Virus record (IMG/VR): IMGVR_UViG_3300017697_000027
Span: 1-44,033 of that record
Source of the DNA: a virus
Direction: 5' to 3' (one strand)
Length of the DNA: 44,033 nucleotides
The translations under genes were made by a program, and so were the position numbers. The notes beneath the pieces were generated by a model. That model was not told the origin of the DNA, did no database searches, and saw only the letters and a program-made list of their open reading frames with translations. This document shows positions 1 to 6,260 of this stretch, one piece after another. Numbering within the stretch: position 1 is the first letter of the stretch; the number at the start of each line of letters is the position of its first letter.

Positions 1-1689
1 TGCTAATTGATCTATCAACTCTGCTCTTTGATCTTCAATAGAATCAGGCTTCATCCATTCGGGTAACATAGAAGTAAGTGAAGCTTTGATCTCTGCAAAT
101 GATGGCAAGAAATCAAATAGATCGGTAAAGAATGATTTTACTTTTTCAATAGTAGAATCAAACAGTTGTTGGATTACACCCTTATCTTCTTCACCAGAAG
201 ACCAACTAAACATTCCAGTGAACCATTCTTTAGTTGCGGTCCATTTACCTTTTACGAAATCAGTAAGGTTAGTCCATCCTTCAGATAATCCTTCAGATGC
301 CCAAGAGAAAAGACCTGTAAACCACTCTTTTACAGCAGTAAATTTAGAAGATGCAAAGTCTTTTAAGTTAGTCCAACCCTCAGTTGCAAGTTCTGCTCCA
401 AATGTAAGTTTTTCTAAGAACCAATTTTTTACATCTACAAATGCATTTGGAATAAATGTTGATAGCGACCAAGATCCATCTTCACCAGTACCAGCTTCAG
501 ATCCCCATGTGAATAGACCTACAATCCAATCTTTTGCGGAAGTAAAAGCATCTTTTACTAGTGTTGAAAGTTTAAATGGTTCTTCTGGATTTCCCCAGCC
601 AAATAGACCTTGGATCCAAGCAATTGCTTTATCGATTGGAGAATAGATTATATCAATTAATCCACCTTCACCAACTAAGCCATTCCATGCTTGTTGTAAT
701 GCCGCGACTGGATCTGTGAATAAAGTTTTGACCCAATCAATAGCTCCTTCAACTACATCAAAAATCGCTGTAAATATTTTATCGATTTGTTCTGAGAATG
801 AGAACGCTTCTAGTGTAGCTTTAGCATCTTCAAATCCAAGTTTGCCTAATACAAATGCTACACCGTCTTTTATAAGATCCAACGGCCAAGCAATTAATGT
901 GTCAAATGCAGATTTTAATCCTTCTTCTATTCCACCAAGTACTCCGCCTTCTTCATAACCCTCTACAAATCCAGTTACAAAAGAAATTAAACCAGTAATA
1001 ATTGTAAATGGTAAGAATAATTTACCAAGAACTTTTGTAAGACCGCTAAATGCTTTTACCATACTTCCAATTGTACGAATAATTGTTCCACCAAATAGAA
1101 CAGCAAATGTTCCTACAATTGCTCCAACAACACCAATATTTTCTTTTAGTAATTCGAATCCTCCAGTAAAATCTCCTTCAAAGAACATTTTAATTGAGTC
1201 AACAATAGCAAATACACCATCAATTGCAGCTCTAACACCAGCAAATAGTGTTTCAGGATCCATGAACAATAATGCTGCAGCGCCAAGACCAGCTATTAGA
1301 CCACCAGAAGGTTTCATAGCATCTAATTGTTTATCATAAGCATCTGCTAATCCATCAATACCAGATACAAGTTGAGACAAAAATTCATTTGCTTCTTCTT
1401 GGCGTCTGGCATTTTCTCGATTTTCTTCTTCAGTTCCGGCTAATCCTTGAAGTGCGTCTAATTGTTCTCGAGCTAATTCCATTTGCTCTTCATTAGACGC
1501 ACTATCAAGAGATATTTGAACTTGTGTTAAGGTTTCCCTCAATTTGGCAGAGTTCTCTGTACCACTTTTTTCTAAAGCAGTAATACTTTTATCGAGGTCA
1601 TTTAAAGAGTCTTTTTGTTTTAACTCTTTATTTTGCTCTTGAATTGTAGCGGTCAATTGCTCTAATGAGCGACCTAGATCTTCTGCCAT
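1..1689 (-). CDS. Tape-measure-like tail protein (gp29 position), partial
   Basis: The frame opens at an ATG at 1689 and stays open to the left edge, so at least 563 residues are present and the C-terminus is missing. Residues 1-120 are charged, Gln/Glu-rich and probably coiled coil. They are followed by hydrophobic stretches near residues 140-160, 205-230 and 240-265. The distal part carries about six diverged amphipathic units of about 33 residues with a Trp/Phe core (for example KEWFTGLFSW) between about 100 and 640. Tape-measure proteins set tail length, are largely helical with hydrophobic patches, and lie directly downstream of their chaperone genes. Here the upstream neighbours are gp26-like and a frameshifted short ORF, which is the expected arrangement. 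In T4 the tape measure is gp29. The identification rests on architecture and context rather than recognised residues; another large structural protein is possible. Confidence 0.7.
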   Translation of the reverse strand, partial: MAEDLGRSLEQLTATIQEQNKELKQKDSLNDLDKSITALEKSGTENSAKLRETLTQVQISLDSASNEEQMELAREQLDALQGLAGTEEENRENARRQEEANEFLSQLVSGIDGLADAYDKQLDAMKPSGGLIAGLGAAALLFMDPETLFAGVRAAIDGVFAIVDSIKMFFEGDFTGGFELLKENIGVVGAIVGTFAVLFGGTIIRTIGSMVKAFSGLTKVLGKLFLPFTIITGLISFVTGFVEGYEEGGVLGGIEEGLKSAFDTLIAWPLDLIKDGVAFVLGKLGFEDAKATLEAFSFSEQIDKIFTAIFDVVEGAIDWVKTLFTDPVAALQQAWNGLVGEGGLIDIIYSPIDKAIAWIQGLFGWGNPEEPFKLSTLVKDAFTSAKDWIVGLFTWGSEAGTGEDGSWSLSTFIPNAFVDVKNWFLEKLTFGAELATEGWTNLKDFASSKFTAVKEWFTGLFSWASEGLSEGWTNLTDFVKGKWTATKEWFTGMFSWSSGEEDKGVIQQLFDSTIEKVKSFFTDLFDFLPSFAEIKASLTSMLPEWMKPDSIEDQRAELIDQLA

Positions 1690-1694
1690 ATTGG

Positions 1695-1883
1695 TTATCC
1701 ACGCTTATTACGTTGTTTTATTCTTTCATTTTCTTCTTCAATAAACTGATTAAGTAACATAACGTAAATTTCTCTCTCCCACGGCATCATCGAGTCGAGC
1801 TCGGTTAGAGAATACTTATGGTGTTGCATTAAAGCAAAATTAGTCTTATAATAATTCTCTAATGAGTCATGTGAGAGAGCCAC
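1695..1883 (-). CDS. Short C-terminal extension ORF of the tail assembly chaperone (gp51 position)
   Basis: This encodes 62 residues, acidic/basic and predicted helical, with a PWEREIYVMLLNQF segment followed by a charged tail. Its only obvious independent start is a GTG sharing one base with the gp26-like stop codon (TAGTG). More telling, the frame is -1 relative to gp26 and is open upstream across the junction. The last gp26 codons lie on a canonical slippery heptamer, T TTT TTC, at 1892-1886. A gp26-51 fusion of about 298 residues is therefore likely, like lambda gpG/gpGT. The PWE..IY..ML pattern resembles second-frame domains of tail assembly chaperones, which recruit the tape-measure protein. 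T4 gene 51 (hub assembly catalyst, 249 aa) occupies the same place after gene 26 but is much longer, so only position is claimed. Separate GTG initiation remains possible. Confidence 0.7.
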   Translation of the reverse strand: MALSHDSLENYYKTNFALMQHHKYSLTELDSMMPWEREIYVMLLNQFIEEENERIKQRNKRG

Positions 1884-2590
1884 TAGAAAAAATTTGAAAG
1901 ACCCTCCAGGATCTGACTATTTTCAGTCTTGCAACTTGCACAATTAAATTTCACTTCATGTTTTAGTCTTGGCATATCTTCAAAATATCCGGAAATCATT
2001 TTGAATTGAGATGATGTCAAGGAATCTAAAAAGTTAATTACATCTTCAGCTTTTTCATCGTCAGTAGAGTAAACATCGTTTTCGTCGTAAATGGATTCAA
2101 TAGCACTTGCTACTGCGGCCATAGTTATTTCAGAATCTGATCCACCCTGTTTACCAAGTTGCTTTTGAATCCCTTTTACTGTTGGATATTTAAGTACCAC
2201 ACCAACCTTATCGGTCAAAGCAACCTTAGCGCTTTTCTTTACTTCACCTTGAACTTCAATGTCATCAAGGTTAATTTCTACTTCGTTTTTATGTTTACAT
2301 TCAGAACATTTTAAATTAACCTTAGTAGTTTCACCGACAGATTTGCCGCGGATCTTAAGGAAGACATATTCTAAATCAAACATAGCAAGAGTATCAACTT
2401 GAATCTTGCCTTCTGTACAACCAGCAATTACATCGCGCAAAGCACGAATCATTTGTTGCTGATCTTTTGTTTCCATAGCCATCATGAGGATTTTTTCTTC
2501 CTTCACGAGGTATGGTCTATATTCCACTACTTCACCATTGCTCGGAATTCTAAGCTCATATTTTGGTGAATCAATTCTTGGTAAAGCCAT
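1883..2590 (-). CDS. gp26: gp26-like baseplate hub / tail assembly chaperone
   Basis: This 235-residue protein belongs to the T4 gp26-type family, recognised from the N-terminal pattern ...RPYLVKEEKILMMAMET, the D...LEYVFLKIRGKSVGE segment and its place next to the tape measure. Two CxxC pairs (C95/C98 and C217/C220) could form one zinc ribbon-like site, a common feature in marine T4-like versions. In T4, gp26 acts with gp51 and gp28 in hub assembly; by position the protein is analogous to lambda gpG, the tape-measure chaperone. The ATG at 2590 follows a clear GGAG Shine-Dalgarno. The 3' end holds the slippery T TTT TTC, so two products (235 residues and a longer -1 fusion) are expected. Confidence 0.82.
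   Translation of the reverse strand: MALPRIDSPKYELRIPSNGEVVEYRPYLVKEEKILMMAMETKDQQQMIRALRDVIAGCTEGKIQVDTLAMFDLEYVFLKIRGKSVGETTKVNLKCSECKHKNEVEINLDDIEVQGEVKKSAKVALTDKVGVVLKYPTVKGIQKQLGKQGGSDSEITMAAVASAIESIYDENDVYSTDDEKAEDVINFLDSLTSSQFKMISGYFEDMPRLKHEVKFNCASCKTENSQILEGLSNFF
1886..1892 (-). promoter_or_regulatory. Candidate -1 ribosomal frameshift site T TTT TTC
   Basis: Read on the minus strand, the end of the gp26-like gene is TCA AAT TTT TTC TAG. The heptamer T TTT TTC fits X XXY YYZ exactly in the zero frame, one codon before the stop. A -1 slip continues as CTA GTG GCT CTC into the 62-residue ORF. Only a weak downstream hairpin is visible (UCUCU pairing with AGAGA about 18 nt later). Lambda-type frameshifts in tail chaperone genes often lack strong stimulators. 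Confidence 0.7.
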
Positions 2591-2607
2591 TATATACTCC
2601 TATAATA

Positions 2608-3615
2608 TTATCCAAATAGTCCGCGTACACCGGACGAAATTCTACTAGTCACTGATGTAATACCACCCGCGATTTTACCCGTAATTTGCGCAATCGGATC
2701 ATTAATTGCTCCAGCAATCGCGCCTGTTATACTTCCTGTCACATTATTTATTACACCATTAATACCACCAGCAAGGGTTCCAACAATTTGATTAAATCCT
2801 CCATAAACTGTACTTGTTACAGAATTAATTGAATTAGTAATTGGTCTAGTGACTGACGTAATTGTTTCTTTAATTCCACCTCTAATGTTATTTACAATAG
2901 AATCTAGAGCATTATCTAAAGATCCTTTCATTGCCAACTTCAAATCATTTAAAGTAGATATTTGTAATTGAATAGGAATATCACCAAAAGGATTGAACGC
3001 AAAGTTAGTCATTCCAAGTCCTGGAATTTGCAGGGCGTTATTAAAGTCAGCAATTGAAGATACAAATCCGAAATTATTTGATTTTGTAGTATAATTGTCA
3101 TATGTTACAGTTACTGTTAATTTCATTAACTCGTTTTCAGAAGAATTGCTCAATGGGATTGAATTGATTGTAATAGGGAATGCATTTTGCAATGTTGTTT
3201 GATAAACAGTATCTGCATTTAAATCTAATACGGAAATTACAATATCATGAGCATAATCTTTTTTATACTGAACTTTACCAGTTGTATCATCGACTACTGA
3301 ACGCGTCCATTGGTCCCAAACATTTTTAATATAAAAATCATTAGTTACATAAAACGTTAATTCAACATCATCATTAATAAATGAATATGGTCTTTTAGTT
3401 GCCTGACGAGTAGTCCCATGCTCAAACGTGGAAATTGACCGACCAGGTAAAGTAGCAGATTCGCATAAAGCGTTAATAATAAGAGGATCTACTTTATTAG
3501 TCCCATTTAATGAAGCAGGTCCATTAAATGTCACAGCAAAATAATTAGTTCGTGCGGCGCCATTTCTTGCTCCTATTGCTGCTGCTATTCCATCTACAGG
3601 ATTTGCTAAAGACAT
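2608..3615 (-). CDS. gp54: gp54-like baseplate tail tube initiator
   Basis: This encodes 335 residues, close to T4 gp54 (320). The N-terminal 190 residues look like a tail-tube fold: LCESATLPGRSIST, then FINDDVELTFYVTNDF, a VWDQWTRSV segment and an MKLTVTVTYDNY strand. These recall gp19-type tube proteins, to which gp54 is structurally related. gp54 sits on the baseplate hub, caps it with gp48 and starts tube polymerisation. The last 110 residues form an unusual low-complexity tail of Gly-Gly-Ile/Ser/Thr/Asn repeats with amphipathic period and no charged core. A gp19-like tube paralogue is the main alternative. The start ATG at 3615 lies 1 base after the stop of the upstream gene. Confidence 0.7.
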   Translation of the reverse strand: MSLANPVDGIAAAIGARNGAARTNYFAVTFNGPASLNGTNKVDPLIINALCESATLPGRSISTFEHGTTRQATKRPYSFINDDVELTFYVTNDFYIKNVWDQWTRSVVDDTTGKVQYKKDYAHDIVISVLDLNADTVYQTTLQNAFPITINSIPLSNSSENELMKLTVTVTYDNYTTKSNNFGFVSSIADFNNALQIPGLGMTNFAFNPFGDIPIQLQISTLNDLKLAMKGSLDNALDSIVNNIRGGIKETITSVTRPITNSINSVTSTVYGGFNQIVGTLAGGINGVINNVTGSITGAIAGAINDPIAQITGKIAGGITSVTSRISSGVRGLFG

Positions 3616-3616
3616 A

Positions 3617-4207
3617 TTAACCTCTTATACTTCCGCGGGAATCTTTCCATACCGCTGTTTTTGTAGATTTTCTAAATTGCTCTGTTGGTAGAAATAAAGC
3701 CATTTCCCACGCAGGGGCATCAACCATCGCAACACGACCTTCAATTTGAGAATAGAGATAATGTTTGAAACATGGTTTGAAAAGTCTTAGCTTTGATGAT
3801 GATTTCAATAAGTCATATCTTAATTTGAATCGAGTTGATTCGTCGTATTTTCTATTGTTAGTTAAATCGACTAATTGATCGAATAATTTTGCTCTTAAAG
3901 CTAATGGAAGATAATGGAGATTTAATCCATAGAAACCACCAGGAACTGGTTCAACCATAATGGTTAATGGGAACACATCGTAGTATGGTAATGTTTCTCT
4001 ATGCTTTGGATCATAGAAGTACATGTACATAGATCCAATTCGAGCTTTATTTCTTTTTTCAAGAGATGGATCTTTAAGTAGAGATCTTCTATTTACTTTT
4101 ATATTTTTCACCTCATTACGAAACCACTGGCGTGATTGATCGGTGCGAGGTGTAACACCAGCACGAAAAGCTTTTGCAGCGAGGTCTGTAAAAAATGAAT
4201 CTGCCAT
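3617..4207 (-). CDS. Structural protein in gp2 position (possible DNA end protector)
   Basis: This basic 196-residue protein has a central PYYDVFPLTIMVEPVPGG stretch followed by FYGLNLHYLPLALRAKLFDQL. I associate that combination with proteins annotated as DNA end protector (gp2) in marine T4-like phages, but I cannot confirm it here. T4 gene 2 lies next to gene 4, as this gene does, and its product protects packaged DNA ends from RecBCD and takes part in head completion. T4 gp2 is longer (274 aa), so a shortened relative or an unrelated structural protein is possible. A perfect late-promoter box lies only 5 bases before the ATG, and there is no clear Shine-Dalgarno, so transcripts from it would be leaderless. 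Confidence 0.5.
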   Translation of the reverse strand: MADSFFTDLAAKAFRAGVTPRTDQSRQWFRNEVKNIKVNRRSLLKDPSLEKRNKARIGSMYMYFYDPKHRETLPYYDVFPLTIMVEPVPGGFYGLNLHYLPLALRAKLFDQLVDLTNNRKYDESTRFKLRYDLLKSSSKLRLFKPCFKHYLYSQIEGRVAMVDAPAWEMALFLPTEQFRKSTKTAVWKDSRGSIRG

Positions 4208-4212
4208 AATAC

Positions 4213-4220
4213 TATTTATA
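4213..4220 (-). promoter_or_regulatory. Late promoter box TATAAATA before the gp2-position gene
   Basis: This is a perfect T4-type late -10 element on the minus strand. With T4 spacing (box at about -13 to -6) the predicted +1 is 4207, the A of the downstream ATG, giving a leaderless transcript. It lies just upstream of that ATG and immediately after the gp4 stop. Confidence 0.55.
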
Positions 4221-4673
4221 CTAGCCAGTAAGAAGTTTCATTCCTAATTGTTTCATAGTATCTTCAGTCCAAATTTCAAAGTGATATCCTCTGTTTTTAG
4301 CGTATTTAGTTGCTGCTTTCCATTTAGCTTCATTTTTTACGTATGTCATAACCTCATTAATATATTTTTTAGTTTGTCTGGAAGGTTTTTTTGGAGGGAC
4401 AGTTTGTTTCTTTGGTTTAATTTCAACCAAAACAATTCTGCCATTTGAAAATTTTATTTTTAGATCTACAAAATATCTATGAGCTCTTTTATCCGTTGGG
4501 CAAACATATGGCACTATTGTTTCTTCTGATGACCACCCTATGACGTCATCTCTTTCTTCGCACCAACGAAAAGCTTGCCTTTCCCAAAGAGAACGATATG
4601 TAACATTCTTTGGGTCACCCATATATTTTTCGGGTTTTTTAATTCTATATTTGCCTTTGTAAGTCTTTGTCAT
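4221..4673 (-). CDS. gp4: gp4 head completion protein
   Basis: At 150 residues this matches the length of T4 gp4. The core ...YRSLWERQAFRWCEER followed by VPY, RRYFVDLKI-like and VLVEIKPKKQT is the family signature. The D/E-x-K arrangement (FVDLKIKF ... LVEIKPK) is the PD-(D/E)XK-like nuclease motif seen in TnsA-related folds. gp4 (also called gp50/gp4) completes packaged heads so tails can attach; particles lacking it cannot join. The gene is first on the minus strand, transcribed away from the gp48 operon. A near-consensus late box (AATAAATA, 4714-4707 read on minus) lies about 34 bases upstream. Confidence 0.9.
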   Translation of the reverse strand: MTKTYKGKYRIKKPEKYMGDPKNVTYRSLWERQAFRWCEERDDVIGWSSEETIVPYVCPTDKRAHRYFVDLKIKFSNGRIVLVEIKPKKQTVPPKKPSRQTKKYINEVMTYVKNEAKWKAATKYAKNRGYHFEIWTEDTMKQLGMKLLTG

Positions 4674-4679
4674 TTGCCT

Positions 4680-4687
4680 TATAAATA
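4680..4687 (+). promoter_or_regulatory. Late promoter box TATAAATA for the gp48 operon
   Basis: This perfect late box on the plus strand lies in the 52-base divergent gap between gp4 and gp48. Its predicted start near 4693 gives a leader of about 33 bases containing an AGGA Shine-Dalgarno. Confidence 0.75.
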
Positions 4688-4706
4688 ATCATAACTACTC
4701 TTAACA

Positions 4707-4714
4707 TATTTATT
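4707..4714 (-). promoter_or_regulatory. Probable late promoter box (AATAAATA) for gp4
   Basis: The box matches seven of eight late-consensus bases on the minus strand. It is placed so that the transcript would start about 28 bases before the gp4 ATG. It overlaps the initial transcribed region of the divergent plus-strand promoter. Confidence 0.4.
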
Positions 4715-4725
4715 AGGATAAACGA

Positions 4726-5487
4726 ATGGCTAATTACACGTATCCTTCGAACTTATCAGATTCAGGATCAAATTATTTACAGCTAACGGCTATTGATAAA
4801 GATGGAGATTCCTTAGGTTCTATCTCTCTTTATTCGCCGCCAAATATTGGATTTTCTGACGGGGCAGGGTTTTCTACGTTTGACATGGGGCCCATCGGAA
4901 ATCAAATTGCTAATAATATTTCTGGTGGATTAAATTCAGATTCAATTAGAACAACACTAGAAGATATGACTAGCATCGCAAATCAAAATACTGACTTAAG
5001 AACTATTATGGCGGGTAAGATGATTCAAAGCGCTGGTATGGTTCCAGGTGCTGATAGAGTTTCCGATATATACCAAAAGTCAAAATCAATTGCAATAAAT
5101 CCTAATACTGTTACATCATTTCAAAATATGAATATTAGAAGTTTTGTATTTAATTTTAAATTAGTCGCAGAATCTCAAGAAGAATCTATTACTATTAAAC
5201 AAATGCAAAATTTTATTAGAACATATATGTATGCTGCTTCTACTTCAAATGGTTATATACTTTCGTATCCAGCTAAATGGAAAATAAAATTTGTTTTAGG
5301 AGGATCTACTAGACGCAATCCATTCTTACCTCAAATATACGAATCTTATTTAACTAATTTTCAAACAACATATAATTCTTCTAGTCATTTAACTTTTGCT
5401 GATGGGGCTCCAACTGAGGTTGATGTTTCTATGACTTTCCAAGAAACAAGAGTATTAACTCAAAATGATATTGCGGGGCTATTATAA
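4726..5487 (+). CDS. gp48: gp48-like baseplate tail tube cap protein
   Basis: This encodes 253 residues versus 364 in T4 gp48. The C-terminal half carries the family pattern: a strand-rich IRSFVFNFKLVAESQEE, a helix IKQMQNFIRTYMYAA, YPAKWKIKF, then LPQIYESYLTNFQTTYNSS...DGAPTEVDVSMTFQETRVLTQNDI. gp48 with gp54 forms the cap from which the tail tube grows on the completed hub. The N-terminal 100 residues are poorly conserved and Ser/Asn-rich. The gene heads the plus-strand late operon and its stop overlaps the gp53 start (TAATG). gp48 and gp54 share a fold, so the assignment between the two rests on the C-terminal motif set. Confidence 0.8.
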   Translation: MANYTYPSNLSDSGSNYLQLTAIDKDGDSLGSISLYSPPNIGFSDGAGFSTFDMGPIGNQIANNISGGLNSDSIRTTLEDMTSIANQNTDLRTIMAGKMIQSAGMVPGADRVSDIYQKSKSIAINPNTVTSFQNMNIRSFVFNFKLVAESQEESITIKQMQNFIRTYMYAASTSNGYILSYPAKWKIKFVLGGSTRRNPFLPQIYESYLTNFQTTYNSSSHLTFADGAPTEVDVSMTFQETRVLTQNDIAGLL

Positions 5488-6260
5488 TGCCACACTTTTT
5501 TAAAAATTTCCCATTAACAGGTTATAAGTTTAAAAAAAATTCTGATACAACTACATTAATTGTAGATATATTTCGTCATGTAAGCGCTTATAATACAGTT
5601 GATGACGCAAATGCATACCAATATTATACAATTTTAGAAGGTGAAAGACCTGATCAAGTTTCTCAAAAATTATATGATAGCGATCAATATTTTTGGACTT
5701 TCTTTTTACTAAATGAGCATCTTGCCGAAGGCCATAACTATTGGCCAAAAGAATATAACGTTTTGCAGGATTATATTTCTTTAAAATATCCTGATAAAGT
5801 TATTTCCTCTATGCGCAATTCTGGTTATAACTCCGGAGAAAATCATTTATTATTAGATGTTTTTGAAGTTGGCGAAACTGTTCTTGGTGATGTGACTGGA
5901 TCTACGGCAGTTATTAAAGAGATAGATAGTACAAGAAATTTAATGATTGTTACTGATGTAGATGGAACTTTTGCTAGTGACACTACTTTAACTGGCCAAT
6001 CTAGTTCAGATACATTAGTAAATACAGATGTTTATAGATTTACTTTAGAAGAAGAGCATAATGCTCCTCATCATTATGAAAATTCTGATGGGCAAGAAAT
6101 TCCTAGAATTATATTTTCTGAAGATGAAACTTCTGTTTTTGAAGTAACTAATAGAGAATATGAAGAAAATAAAAATGACGAACGTATGTTTATTAGAGTA
6201 CTTCGTCGCGAGTTTATTGCCGATTTTGCTCAAGCATATAAAAAGTTAATTAATCAATGA
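5487..6260 (+). CDS. gp53: gp53 baseplate wedge protein with an inserted module
   Basis: This 257-residue protein has an N-terminal DIFRHVSAYN and a YYTILEGERPDQVSQKLYDS segment followed by QYFWTFFLLNEHLAEGHNYWP. These match T4 gp53 (196 aa), whose LysM-like core contacts gp7 and the hub and seals the wedge ring. Residues about 123-180 hold an insertion absent from T4, with the pattern FEVGETVLGDVTGSTAVIKEI and a VTDVDGTF strand. Similar small beta modules recur in the 2368-residue protein downstream. The C-terminus resumes the wedge pattern (RVLRREFIADFAQAYKKLI). It starts on a TAATG overlap with gp48 and ends on an ATGA overlap with gp27. Confidence 0.9.
   Translation: MPHFFKNFPLTGYKFKKNSDTTTLIVDIFRHVSAYNTVDDANAYQYYTILEGERPDQVSQKLYDSDQYFWTFFLLNEHLAEGHNYWPKEYNVLQDYISLKYPDKVISSMRNSGYNSGENHLLLDVFEVGETVLGDVTGSTAVIKEIDSTRNLMIVTDVDGTFASDTTLTGQSSSDTLVNTDVYRFTLEEEHNAPHHYENSDGQEIPRIIFSEDETSVFEVTNREYEENKNDERMFIRVLRREFIADFAQAYKKLINQ

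Noticed and set aside
86-958. Plus-strand open frames opposite the tape-measure-like gene
   Set aside because: The minus frame is open without interruption from 1689 to 1, has repeat structure and fits the operon. The plus frames are Ser/Pro/Asn-rich mirror readings without good ribosome sites.
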